From NCBI GenBank assembly GCA_023412655.1, contig JAEYNH010000056.1, positions 1-29,681 on the forward strand: a stretch of DNA of 29,681 bases. Direction: 5' to 3'. Positions 22,192-29,681 of the stretch are shown one piece after another. The notes under the pieces are model-generated. The model was not told where the DNA came from. It saw nothing but the letters and a program-made list of their open reading frames with translations, and ran no database searches. How positions within the stretch are numbered: position 1 is the first letter of the stretch; every line of letters begins with the position of its first letter. Both the position numbers and the translations under genes were made by a program. This DNA is from Pseudomonadota bacterium (GTDB taxonomy: Bacteria > Pseudomonadota > Alphaproteobacteria > Caulobacterales > Caulobacteraceae).

Positions 22192-23949
22192 TCAGCGGCG
22201 CCATACCTCGATGCCTTCCTTGAAGGTCGCTTGCGGAAGGATGGACGCCAGGCTGTCAGGCTCGGCCGTGAGCGGGTTACGGTCCAGGATCACCAGGTCG
22301 GCCAGCTTGCCCCGGGCGAGGGAGCCCTTGCGGCCGTCCTCGAAGTGCTGCCAGGCGGCCCATATGGTCATGGCCTTGAGGGCCACCTCCACCGAGACCC
22401 GCTCGTCCGCGCCGAGGATGTCTCGCGAACGGGTGCGGCGGGTGACCGTCGCCGACAGCACCCTCATGGAGTCCGGGTTGGCCACCGGCGCGTCATGGTG
22501 GGTGGTGAACCTCATGCCCCGCCGAAACGCCGAAGCGCAGGGCGAGATGGTCTCCGCCCGACGCGGCCCGAGGACCGACTCCCGATGCCAGTCGCCCCAG
22601 TAGAAGGTGTGCATGGGGAAGAAGGACGGGACGATCCCCAGCTCCTTGATGGCGTCCAGCTGGTCGATGCGCGTGGTCTGCCCGTGCACCAGGACGGGAC
22701 GCCGATCCCCCGCCCCACGACGGTGCGTGGCGTCCCGCACCGCCCCGATCAGCAGGTCGATCGCAGCGTCGCCATTGGCGTGGACTTCGATCTGCCAATC
22801 ATTTCGGAAAGCGAGCTCGACCGCATCCAGCGCCTGCTGCTCCGTCACCGCTGGATAGCCTCGGTAGGAGGCGGGCTGTCCCGGCGGCGGGACATAGTAG
22901 GGCTGCGACAGCCAGGCGGTCTTGGCCTGGGGCGAGCCGTCGAGGGTCAGCTTGACGCCGCCGATGCGATACTTGCCCACATAGTTCGGGCGATACAGCG
23001 GCGTCGCCATCACATCGGTCGACGTCAGGATGTCCGGGAACGACAGGATGTCGATCGGCAGTTCCCCGCCGTCCGCGAGCTTGCCGATCATCCGGCAGGT
23101 GTCGGTGGAGGAGCGCCCGTCCTGCGCGGTCGTATATCCGAAGGTGGAATAGAAGCGGGCGCCCTCGCGGATCATCTCCAGGTTCTCTTGCTCGTTCAGG
23201 CGCTTGAACAGGACGCCCATGACCTGGAACAGCGCGTTTTCCTGCATGACCCCGTTGGGCTGCTGCGAGCCCGGCTCGCGGACGAAGACGCCGCCCTCGG
23301 GATTGGGCGTCGCGTCCGTGACGCCCGCCGCGGCCAGGGCGGCGTTGTTGGCCGAGCCAACATGGCCGGACTGGTGCAGGAAGAGGATCGGGACGCTCTC
23401 GGATATGGCGTCGAGTTCCTCGGCGGTCGGGTCCCGATGCTCCTTCAGCTGGGACTCGTCGTAGCCGAAACCGATCACCAGCTGGGTTTCACGAACCAGC
23501 GCCTCGTTGGCGTCCATCCAGGCCCGGGTGATGCGCTGCAGGGCGGCGATGTCGGTCCCCTCGCCGTCCGGCGGCGGCAGCAGGTTTGCGTAGCGCGCCT
23601 GCAGCCCGACCAGCGGCACATGGCCGTGGGGATCGAAGAAGCCGGGCAAAAGGGTCTGCCCGTCCAGGTTCATCGTCCGGGCTCCCGTCCCGGCCGCGCG
23701 CCGGGCCTCCGCCAGAGCGCCCACTGCGACGATGACGCCATCGCGGACCGCGATGGCCTCGGCGGTCGGCATGGCGTCTTCCATGGTCAGGATGGGGCCG
23801 CCGGTGAAGACCATGGGCGGGGCGCGCGGCCCCGTCCGGGTCTGCGGGGCGACCTGCGTCCATGCCCTGCCCTCCGGCAGCAGGCTGGAGCCCGCCAGAG
23901 CCGCGCCCCCGGCAAGCAGACTGCGACGGCTGGACAGGGCATGGGTCAT
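22192..23949 (-). CDS. Tat-exported amidohydrolase (YtcJ-like, amidohydrolase 3)
   Basis: This is a 585-residue metal-dependent hydrolase of the amidohydrolase superfamily. ATG 23949 is chosen for GAGG seven bases upstream and for the signal peptide that starts right after it. SSRRSLLAGGAALAGSSLL has a twin-arginine motif at residues 8-9, indicating export in folded form. Metal-site motifs are FFDPHGHVPL (H108, H110), IEVHANGDAAIDLL, VLVHGQTTR and TTHHDAPV. The family's composite beta-domain start (GGPILTMEDAMPTAEAIAVRDGVIVAVG, in pieces) and the closing LARGKLADLVILDRNPL are clear. Substrates of YtcJ-like enzymes are mostly unknown (N-acyl, amide or cyclic amide compounds). It lies downstream of gamma-glutamyltransferase on the same strand, but an 88-nt gap with two symmetric elements suggests separate transcription. 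Confidence 0.9.
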   Translation of the reverse strand: MTHALSSRRSLLAGGAALAGSSLLPEGRAWTQVAPQTRTGPRAPPMVFTGGPILTMEDAMPTAEAIAVRDGVIVAVGALAEARRAAGTGARTMNLDGQTLLPGFFDPHGHVPLVGLQARYANLLPPPDGEGTDIAALQRITRAWMDANEALVRETQLVIGFGYDESQLKEHRDPTAEELDAISESVPILFLHQSGHVGSANNAALAAAGVTDATPNPEGGVFVREPGSQQPNGVMQENALFQVMGVLFKRLNEQENLEMIREGARFYSTFGYTTAQDGRSSTDTCRMIGKLADGGELPIDILSFPDILTSTDVMATPLYRPNYVGKYRIGGVKLTLDGSPQAKTAWLSQPYYVPPPGQPASYRGYPAVTEQQALDAVELAFRNDWQIEVHANGDAAIDLLIGAVRDATHRRGAGDRRPVLVHGQTTRIDQLDAIKELGIVPSFFPMHTFYWGDWHRESVLGPRRAETISPCASAFRRGMRFTTHHDAPVANPDSMRVLSATVTRRTRSRDILGADERVSVEVALKAMTIWAAWQHFEDGRKGSLARGKLADLVILDRNPLTAEPDSLASILPQATFKEGIEVWRR

Positions 23950-23960
23950 GTGAGCGCCTC

Positions 23961-23977
23961 GTTGAGCCTTGCTCAAC
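23961..23977 (-). promoter_or_regulatory. Perfect hairpin/operator abutting the amidohydrolase ribosome-binding site
   Basis: GTTGAGC-CTT-GCTCAAC is a 7-bp inverted repeat with a 3-nt loop, directly adjacent to the GAGG ribosome-binding site (23957-23960) of the amidohydrolase. It could be a repressor operator or an RNA hairpin that modulates translation. A weak GGAGC-N17-CGTT pair (24012-23987, minus) lies just upstream. Confidence 0.35.
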
Positions 23978-24020
23978 CACATGCCCAACGCCCGCCAGGG
24001 TGAGATAGCTCCGAAGCCCT

Positions 24021-24036
24021 CCCGCGCCGGCGCGGG
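24021..24036 (-). terminator. 16-bp perfect GC palindrome after the gamma-glutamyltransferase gene
   Basis: CCCGCGCCGGCGCGGG begins one base beyond the ggt stop codon on the minus strand. It can fold as a 6-bp GC stem with a CCGG loop, so it probably ends the fecR-receptor-ggt transcript. No T-tract follows. Confidence 0.45.
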
Positions 24037-24037
24037 G

Positions 24038-25759
24038 TCAGTCGACGCCGACGGCCATGTTGTCCGGCCGGCGCGGATCCGAACCGCCGTAGAACACCCC
24101 CTCGTCGATGACGATCGATTGGGTGGAGCCCATGGCCAGCGACGACCGGGTCCCGTGACCGCGGCGCTCCATGAGCCTGAGGATGTCCGGCGGGAAGCCG
24201 GGCTCGAACTCGATGGGCGTGTTGCTGGCGGCCTGGAAGATCCGCGGACGCGCCGTGGCTTCGGCGATGTTCAGCTTGTGGTCGATCACGTTCATCAGCA
24301 GCTGCGCCATGGCCGAGATGATGCGTGTCCCGCCCGGAGAACCCGAGGCCAGCCACGGCTTGCCCTGCCGGAAGGCGATCACCGGGGTGATGGTCGTGAC
24401 CACCCGCTTGCCGGGCGCGGGCAGGTTCGCCGGCTCGGCGGAGCTCCAGTTGAAGTTCGCCATGGCGTCGTTGAGGAAGAAACCGGTGCCCGGGGCCATC
24501 ACGTGCGCGCCATAGGACGAGCCCAGGGTGTAGGTGTTGGACACCACGTTGCCTTCGGCGTCGGCCACGGAGAAATGGGTGGTGTCCCGGCTCTCGAACA
24601 GCAGCGGATCGCCCGGCAGCGCCTCGGCCGCCATAGCCCGCTCAGGGTCGATGAGCCTTGCCCGTTCGGCCGCGTAGGCCTTGCTGGTGAGGCCCCGCGC
24701 GGGAGGCGTGTAGTGCGGATAGCCGCCCATGTACCGCGCCCGATCGGCGAACATCAGCTTCATCGCCTCGGCCGTGACGTGCAGCGCCTGGCTGCTGTTC
24801 TGGCCGTATTCGGCGATGGGGAACCGCTCCAGCACGTTCATCAGGCCGCAGAGCAGCACGCCCGCCGAGGGCGGCGGCGCATAGGCCATCTGCACGCCGC
24901 GATAGTCGCAGGCCACCGGATCGGCCCAGCGCACGCGGTAGCCGCGCAGGTCGTCCATCGACAGCACCCCGCCGCCGGCCCGGACCCCAGCGACCATCCG
25001 CTGGCCGAGCTCTCCGCCATAGAAGGCCCGGCTGCCATGGTCGCGCACCTGGCCCAGAGACCAGGCGAGGTCCGGCTGCCGCAGCAGCTCGCCGGGCCGG
25101 TAAACCCCGCCGTCGGCCTTGAAGAGGCTGGTGCGGGTGGGCGGGTCCATGGTCAGACCCTCCTGCTGCAGCGCCAGGCCGTGGATCAGCTGGTCGGTCA
25201 CCCGGATGCCATCGGCGGCCAGGCGCACCGAGGGTTCCACCACCTCGCGCCAGGGCAGCCGCCCATAACGCTGGTGCATCTCCGCCAGCCCCAGCACCGT
25301 GCCCGGCACGCCGACGCCCAGGTGCGAGTAGCGCTTGGCGGGATCGAGCTTGCCGTCGTCCCCGCGGAGCAGGTCCTTGGTCGTGCCGCCGGGCGCCTGC
25401 GGGTAGTAGTCCAGGGCGTAGGTGCGCCCCTCCTTGGCCACGTGGATCAGGGCGAAGCCGCCCCCGCCGAGGTTGCCCGCCTGGGGCAGCGTCACCGCCA
25501 GGGCGAAGCCCGTCGCCACGGCCGCGTCCACGGCGTTGCCGCCGCGGGCCAGGATCTCGGCGCCGACCTTCGAGGCCAGCGCGTTCTGGCTGACCACCAT
25601 GCCCTTCCGGGCGATCGTGGGGTGATGGATCGCGTCGTACTCGAGGATGTAGTCGAAGCGCGGCGCCGGCTTGGCCGGGGGGGCGGCCACAGCCGCGCCC
25701 CCAACCAGCAGGGCCGCCAGGGCCCCCGCGATCAGACGCCCGGCTGTGGCCCGCCCCAT
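24038..25759 (-). CDS. ggt: Gamma-glutamyltransferase
   Basis: This 573-residue periplasmic Ntn-hydrolase proenzyme cleaves or transfers the gamma-glutamyl group of glutathione and similar compounds. ATG 25759 starts 2 nt after the receptor stop. A signal peptide (LIAGALAALLVGGAAVAA) precedes the large-subunit motifs GMVVSQNALASKVGAEIL, GGNAVDAAVATGFALAV and AGNLGGGGFALI. The autoprocessing site is in SRDTTHFSVAD, with T393 the predicted nucleophile and new N-terminus of the small subunit, as in TTHYSVVD of E. coli GGT. Small-subunit motifs are SNTYTLGSSYG, GFFLNDAMANF, GSPGGTRII and AMGSTQS. All key residues appear intact. The 2-nt spacing from the TonB receptor suggests that the imported compound is a gamma-glutamyl or glutathione-type substrate processed in the periplasm; this is inference. 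Confidence 0.94.
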   Translation of the reverse strand: MGRATAGRLIAGALAALLVGGAAVAAPPAKPAPRFDYILEYDAIHHPTIARKGMVVSQNALASKVGAEILARGGNAVDAAVATGFALAVTLPQAGNLGGGGFALIHVAKEGRTYALDYYPQAPGGTTKDLLRGDDGKLDPAKRYSHLGVGVPGTVLGLAEMHQRYGRLPWREVVEPSVRLAADGIRVTDQLIHGLALQQEGLTMDPPTRTSLFKADGGVYRPGELLRQPDLAWSLGQVRDHGSRAFYGGELGQRMVAGVRAGGGVLSMDDLRGYRVRWADPVACDYRGVQMAYAPPPSAGVLLCGLMNVLERFPIAEYGQNSSQALHVTAEAMKLMFADRARYMGGYPHYTPPARGLTSKAYAAERARLIDPERAMAAEALPGDPLLFESRDTTHFSVADAEGNVVSNTYTLGSSYGAHVMAPGTGFFLNDAMANFNWSSAEPANLPAPGKRVVTTITPVIAFRQGKPWLASGSPGGTRIISAMAQLLMNVIDHKLNIAEATARPRIFQAASNTPIEFEPGFPPDILRLMERRGHGTRSSLAMGSTQSIVIDEGVFYGGSDPRRPDNMAVGVD

Positions 25760-25761
25760 CC

Positions 25762-28700
25762 TCAGAACGCCTTCGAGACTTCGAGGTACCAGAACCGGCC
25801 CCGCGGATTGTAGAGGCTGGTGTAGAAGCCGAAGAGCTGGTTCGCCAGGGGCGGGTCCTTGTCGGCGATGTTGTTCACCCCCAGGCGACCCGAGACGCCT
25901 TCCAGCGGCCCTTCCGACGGCGCGTACCGCACCGAGGCGTTGAAGGTGGTCCACGACTTCACCGGGAAGTTCAACGCGCTGGTGTCGTAGATGCGCGAGA
26001 TGTGCACGCCGCTGCCGGTCACCTGCCAGTCGCCGCCCGTCCAGATCACCGTCGCCGAGGCCCGGGTCCGCGGGTTGCCGTTGAGGCCGAGCTGCGACCC
26101 GCCCGCCGCCGTCGACAGGCCGGCGGCCACCAGGGCCGCCGCTTCCGGCGAGGGCGACTGATAGAACTTGCCGAACACCGAGACGTCGGCGTTCACCCGG
26201 AAGTCCCCGAAGCCATCCGTCGGCACGAGGTAGCTGACCCCGAAGTCGGCCGCCTCCACGGTGCGCGCGTTCAGGTTCTGGAAGATCGCCTGGACGTTGG
26301 TGACCTGACCCGCGGCGTTCCGCGTGACCAGCGGATTGGCGCCGCCGCCGCCCAACCGGCCCACCGCGTCGAGGTTGATCTGATCCTGGGTGGAGAGCAC
26401 GCCCACCAGGCCCGTCTGCTTGATGCGCCACCAGTCGGCGGTCACCACCAGGTTGCGGATCGGGGTGAGGACGAGGCCGACGCTCACCGTCTTGCTGTCC
26501 TCGGCCTTCAGGCGGTCATTACCGGAGCGCGATTCCGACACGTCGCCGCGGAAGGTGGCGCAGGCGCTGCGGTCGATGGCTCCGATGGTCGTGGCGCCCT
26601 GCGCCTGGGCGCAGCGGAAGAGGTCCGTCTGGTTCTGCTGCACGCGCACGGCCGGCGCGGCGTTGATCTGCTCCAGGTTCGGGGCGCGGAAGGCCTCGGA
26701 GTAGGAGGCCCGCAGCTTCACCGCCTCGATGATGCTCCAGCTGGCCGCGATCTTCGGCTTCAGCACCTCGTCCTTGGTGTCGCCATAGCGCTCGTACCGC
26801 GCCGCCGCCTGCAGCTCGAAGCTGCGCATCAGCGGAACGCCGTCCTCGGGGCGCACCAGGGTCGAGCGCAGCTCGGTGTAGGCCGACAGCACATGCCGGT
26901 CGCCGTTGGTGTCGAAGGTGGGGCTGGTGCCCACCACGTCGCTGGTCAGGGCGCCGGTGGGCGTGCGGTAGCGGATGGTCCCGTTCACCCGGGGATCGCG
27001 CTGGTCGTCATAGCTCTCGTAGCGCCACTCCAGGCCCGAGGCGATGCCGATCTCGCGGCCCGCGATGGTCAGGGCTGCGGGGTTCGAAACCTCGGCGCTC
27101 AGCAGGCCAAGCTCGGTGACACTGCGACGGGTCACGTCGATGCGCAGCCGGTCGACCACGGCGGCCGAGTTGAAGGTTGCATCGCCGAACCGCGGCGTGG
27201 CGGGATCGCCGCCGTTGAACGGGTTGTAGGCCGTGGCCGGGTCCGAGCTCGCCAGAGCCGCCTGCAGGGCGGTGTTGCTGACCCGGTTATGCTCGGTGTC
27301 GACCGTCTTGGCGCGGCTCCAGACACCGGAGGTTTCCCAGTTCCAGTCGCCGAGCTTGCCCTTCAGGCCCAGCACGGCGCGGTGCTGGTGGTTGTCCACG
27401 TCGAAGCTGCGGTCGCCCACGTCCAGCACGTTGTAGCCGACCAGGGTCACGTCCTGGGCGGGACCGGTGTAGTCGGCCAGGCGGCCGGGGCCACTGCCGA
27501 ACGGGTTGTAGGGGTTGTCCCGGGAGACCACGAGCGGGGCGTCGGTGAGCAGGGTGCTGCCGCCCCGCTCCGCCCGGGCGCTGGCCCGGTAGTACAGCAG
27601 GTCGCCGAAGACGGTGATGTTGTCGGTGAGTTCGTGGTCGAACACGCCCATGACGCTCCCGCGGGTGGTCCGCGGGATCATGGTCCGGACCGGGCCCTCG
27701 TCGGTCCGCAGGGCCGACGGCAGCGTCGAGGAGCCCCCGTTCAGACAGACGCCGGGGGTCGCGGTCTGCGCCCGCGAGCCGGCGAAGCTGCAGGGCTGCA
27801 CGAAGAACGTGGTGAAGCTGGCGCCCAGGCCGGTGATCGGCGTCGCCACCCGCGCGGTCGCCCAGGGCGACTGGCTCTGGGTGCGGTTGAAGTAACCCGC
27901 GTACCGCGCGTCCACCCGGTCGCTCAGGTCGTCGGTGGCCGCATAGTCGCGATCGGCGCCCGGCATGTCCGTGTTGTGGAAGATCTGCCCGAACACCGCC
28001 ACATGGGTCCGCCCCTGGTTCAGCGACGTGCCGACCTTGAACGACAGGTCCTGCTCCTTGAAGTTCGTCCCTTCCGACGCCCCATAGCGAGCCGTGACCT
28101 GGGCGCCCTCGTAGTTGCGGTCGAGGACGAAGTTCAGCACGCCGGCGGTGGCGTCCGAGCCGTAGAGGGCGCTGGCGCCGTCACGCAGAACCTCCACCCG
28201 GCGCAGGGCCGAGGACGGGATGGCGTTCAGGTTGACGATCTGCACGGGGACCGTGCCGCCTTCCTGCTGGCTGGTGGGGTGCAGCACCATCCGCCGGCCG
28301 TCCAGGAGCACCAGGGTGTTGCCCGAGCCGAGGCCGCGGAGGTTGGCCGAGGCCACGTCGCCCCGGGCGTTGTTGGGGCCCTGCACGCCGCTGTTGAAGG
28401 CCTGCGCCCCGCTCTGCGGCAGGCGGCCGATCAGCTCGCCGGTGCTGGCCGCGCCCTGGGCCTGGATCTGGGTCTGATCGAGCACCGAGACGGGCGCTGC
28501 GCCGGTGAGCGCCGCGCCGGCGATCTTGCTGCCCACCACCACGATCTCGTCCACGGCGGCCGGCGCCTCGGTCACCGTCACCGGGGCGGGCGCGGCCCGC
28601 GTGGCCGCCGGGGCGGGATTGGAGATCGGCGTCAGGGCGGGGGCGATGACGATGGTGCGCCCCGCCGTCTGGGCGCGCAGGCCCGAGCCGCGCAGCAGCT

Positions 28701-28938
28701 GGTCGAGGGCCGCGCCAAGCTCATGCTCCCCCTTCAGGCCGGCGACCCGCTTGCCGTTCACCAGCGCCGGGTCGAACAGCACTTCCCGGCCCGACTGGAG
28801 CGCGTACTGGCGCAGGGCCGCCTCCAGGGTCTGCGCCGGAATGTCGAAGTTGGCGCGCGCCACCTGCGCGAACGCGGGCGCGGCATAGGCCGCCACGGCG
28901 GCGCTCGCCAGCGCCGCGGCCTTGATCCCCATATGCAT
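25762..28938 (-). CDS. TonB-dependent receptor with N-terminal STN signalling domain
   Basis: This 1058-residue outer-membrane transporter is energised by TonB and also signals its own occupancy inward. ATG 28938 is taken as start (a second ATG two codons on is equally possible). A signal peptide (AAALASAAVAAYAAPAFA) is followed by the STN domain (about residues 30-98: FDIPAQTLEAALRQYALQSG, LFDPALVNGKRVAGLKG, LDQLLRGSGLRA). A Pro/Ala-rich linker, a TonB-box-like DEIVVVG (130-136) and the plug domain come next (APVSVLDQTQIQAQGA, NLRGLGSGNTLVLLDGRRM, RVEVLRDGASALYGSDATAG). The beta-barrel runs to a terminal Phe (WYLEVSKAF). An STN domain together with the FecR gene upstream is the signature of cell-surface signalling. 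It resembles the large receptors of alphaproteobacteria with a VQIVNLNAIPSSALRRVEVL plug. Ligand unknown. Confidence 0.94.
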   Translation of the reverse strand: MHMGIKAAALASAAVAAYAAPAFAQVARANFDIPAQTLEAALRQYALQSGREVLFDPALVNGKRVAGLKGEHELGAALDQLLRGSGLRAQTAGRTIVIAPALTPISNPAPAATRAAPAPVTVTEAPAAVDEIVVVGSKIAGAALTGAAPVSVLDQTQIQAQGAASTGELIGRLPQSGAQAFNSGVQGPNNARGDVASANLRGLGSGNTLVLLDGRRMVLHPTSQQEGGTVPVQIVNLNAIPSSALRRVEVLRDGASALYGSDATAGVLNFVLDRNYEGAQVTARYGASEGTNFKEQDLSFKVGTSLNQGRTHVAVFGQIFHNTDMPGADRDYAATDDLSDRVDARYAGYFNRTQSQSPWATARVATPITGLGASFTTFFVQPCSFAGSRAQTATPGVCLNGGSSTLPSALRTDEGPVRTMIPRTTRGSVMGVFDHELTDNITVFGDLLYYRASARAERGGSTLLTDAPLVVSRDNPYNPFGSGPGRLADYTGPAQDVTLVGYNVLDVGDRSFDVDNHQHRAVLGLKGKLGDWNWETSGVWSRAKTVDTEHNRVSNTALQAALASSDPATAYNPFNGGDPATPRFGDATFNSAAVVDRLRIDVTRRSVTELGLLSAEVSNPAALTIAGREIGIASGLEWRYESYDDQRDPRVNGTIRYRTPTGALTSDVVGTSPTFDTNGDRHVLSAYTELRSTLVRPEDGVPLMRSFELQAAARYERYGDTKDEVLKPKIAASWSIIEAVKLRASYSEAFRAPNLEQINAAPAVRVQQNQTDLFRCAQAQGATTIGAIDRSACATFRGDVSESRSGNDRLKAEDSKTVSVGLVLTPIRNLVVTADWWRIKQTGLVGVLSTQDQINLDAVGRLGGGGANPLVTRNAAGQVTNVQAIFQNLNARTVEAADFGVSYLVPTDGFGDFRVNADVSVFGKFYQSPSPEAAALVAAGLSTAAGGSQLGLNGNPRTRASATVIWTGGDWQVTGSGVHISRIYDTSALNFPVKSWTTFNASVRYAPSEGPLEGVSGRLGVNNIADKDPPLANQLFGFYTSLYNPRGRFWYLEVSKAF

Positions 28939-28949
28939 CCTGAAAACCC

Positions 28950-28973
28950 CCAACCGTCACTTTCGTTGGTTGG
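28950..28973 (-). promoter_or_regulatory. Inverted repeat in the fecR-receptor gap
   Basis: CCAACC (28950-28955) and GGTTGG (28968-28973) form a 6-bp stem with a 12-nt loop in the 59-nt gap just before the receptor start. It may form an RNA hairpin next to the ribosome-binding region or serve as a regulator site. No GGAAC-type promoter is visible in this gap. Confidence 0.3.
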
Positions 28974-28997
28974 ATGACGCCGGTTCGGCGAGGGTCC

Positions 28998-29681
28998 TCA
29001 CCCCCCGGACGAAATTTTCTTTCGGGGCCGCCAGGTCACGTGCGCCGCCTGGCCGGAGCGCGTGACCTGCACCGGGTGGGTCAGCGGCAGGGCGTCGAGG
29101 AAGCCCGAGCCCTCCCCGGCCTCGAACACGCCGCTGACGCGCAGGGCGCTCAGGCCCGGATCGTCCAGGATCATCGGGGTGCGGCGGTAGCGGTTCATCT
29201 CGGCGACGGCCTCGCCCAGCGTCGCGGCCTCGAACTCCAGCCGCCCGGCCCGCCAGTCCCCGGCCACGGGCCCGGCCGCCTCCAGCCGCACGTTCGCTCC
29301 GCGCACGTCCGCCCGCTGGCCCGCCGTCACCGTGGTCAGCGGCGTGCGGTCGGCTGTGGCCACCACCACCGCGCCTTCCGACACCGCCACCTGCAGCCCC
29401 TCCGCCGCCGCGCGCACGTTGAACGAGGTGCCCGTGGCGGTCACCGTGTGGGCCCCTGCGGTGACCACGAACGGCCGCCCGGGATTGGGCGCCACGTCGA
29501 ACCAGGCCTCACCCGAGATCAGCCGCAGGCTGCGGCGCTTGCGGGTGTATTCAACGGCGAGCTCGCTGGCCGTGTTGAGCATCGCCCGGGAGCCGTCCGC
29601 CATGGTCACCGTGGCGCGCTCTCCCACATCGGTCCGGTAGATCTGCACGTCCGCCGGCTGCCGCAGACCCAGGACGGACAG
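28998..29681 (-). CDS. FecR family anti-sigma regulator, N-terminus beyond the window
   Basis: The frame stays open to the end of the window (first visible residues LSVLGLRQPADVQIY), so about 227 C-terminal residues are seen and the start is outside. The FecR domain is clear: VGERATVTMADGSRAMLNTAS, LRLISGEAWFDVAPNPGRPF, TVTATGTSFNVRA and VAVSEGAVVV. A C-terminal STN-like domain follows (LEFEAATLGEAVAEMNRYRRTP, LRVSGVFEAGE, LDALPLTHPVQVTRSG). FecR proteins span the inner membrane, hold an ECF sigma factor with their cytoplasmic N-terminus and read the receptor's STN domain in the periplasm. The sigma factor gene would be expected just past the right-hand edge. The order fecR-receptor-ggt on one strand fits a single operon. 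Confidence 0.9.
   Translation of the reverse strand: MSVLGLRQPADVQIYRTDVGERATVTMADGSRAMLNTASELAVEYTRKRRSLRLISGEAWFDVAPNPGRPFVVTAGAHTVTATGTSFNVRAAAEGLQVAVSEGAVVVATADRTPLTTVTAGQRADVRGANVRLEAAGPVAGDWRAGRLEFEAATLGEAVAEMNRYRRTPMILDDPGLSALRVSGVFEAGEGSGFLDALPLTHPVQVTRSGQAAHVTWRPRKKISSGG

Noticed and set aside
1..29681. tRNA/rRNA genes, insertion sequences, CRISPR arrays, phage genes or attachment sites.
   Set aside because: I scanned the gaps, all shorter than about 190 bp. There is no tRNA-like cloverleaf, no transposase or integrase reading frame, no regularly spaced repeat and no compositional island.

Overview
The window is about 29.7 kb of dense, GC-rich bacterial DNA with very short intergenic gaps, many 4-bp ATGA/GTGA stop-start overlaps and no mobile elements, RNA genes or CRISPR arrays that I can see. 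The gene set includes an STN-type TonB receptor paired with a FecR protein, a spore-coat-U (Csu-type) pilus, HdeD, a Tat-exported amidohydrolase and a DcaP-like porin. One promoter matches the alphaproteobacterial general-stress consensus GGAAC-N16-CGTT. Together these suggest an alphaproteobacterium, probably of the Caulobacteraceae type (Caulobacter/Phenylobacterium/Brevundimonas). The genus is inference and cannot be fixed from here.

Layout. 3-584 (+): the 3' end of an unrecognised gene. 619-5243 (-): a compact four-gene Csu-type chaperone-usher pilus operon (pilin, chaperone, usher, two-domain tip subunit). 5316-11725 (-): an aspartate operon in the order DcaP-like porin, AspT-like exchanger B, AspT-like exchanger A, aspartate 4-decarboxylase. 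11914-16726 (+), divergent from it: a TolC-like / HlyD-like / fused tandem ABC-2 permease export operon with no ATPase gene. 16770-17306 (-): hdeD. 17447-20642 (+), divergent from hdeD: a lipoprotein HtrA protease, a phosphate acyltransferase and an acetate kinase, joined by 4-bp overlaps. 20734-21756 (+): a zinc alcohol dehydrogenase. 21774-22064 (-): a very small secreted protein resembling a shrunken spore-coat-U domain. 22192-23949 (-): a Tat-exported YtcJ-like amidohydrolase. 24038-29681 (-): gamma-glutamyltransferase, STN-type TonB receptor and FecR anti-sigma regulator (cut by the window end).

How the genes work together. In the aspartate operon the porin would admit the dicarboxylate, AspT would exchange aspartate for alanine across the inner membrane, and AspD would decarboxylate aspartate to alanine and CO2 while consuming a proton. 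This is the known proton-motive aspartate-alanine cycle, here with two different exchangers and an outer-membrane entry protein. The htrA-pta-ackA set couples envelope proteolysis to acetyl-CoA -> acetyl-phosphate -> acetate + ATP. It shares a small divergent promoter region with hdeD that carries a near-symmetric, possibly bidirectional general-stress promoter. The FecR/TonB receptor/GGT set looks like a cell-surface-signalling uptake operon whose substrate may be a gamma-glutamyl compound.

Convergent gene pairs are separated by perfect GC-rich inverted repeats (578-613, 16734-16761, 21753-21777) that probably act as shared terminators. The most interesting leads are the aspartate operon with paired exchangers, the ATPase-less fused ABC-2 exporter, the bidirectional stress promoter, the htrA-pta-ackA coupling, the TonB receptor-GGT pairing and the mini spore-coat-U protein.
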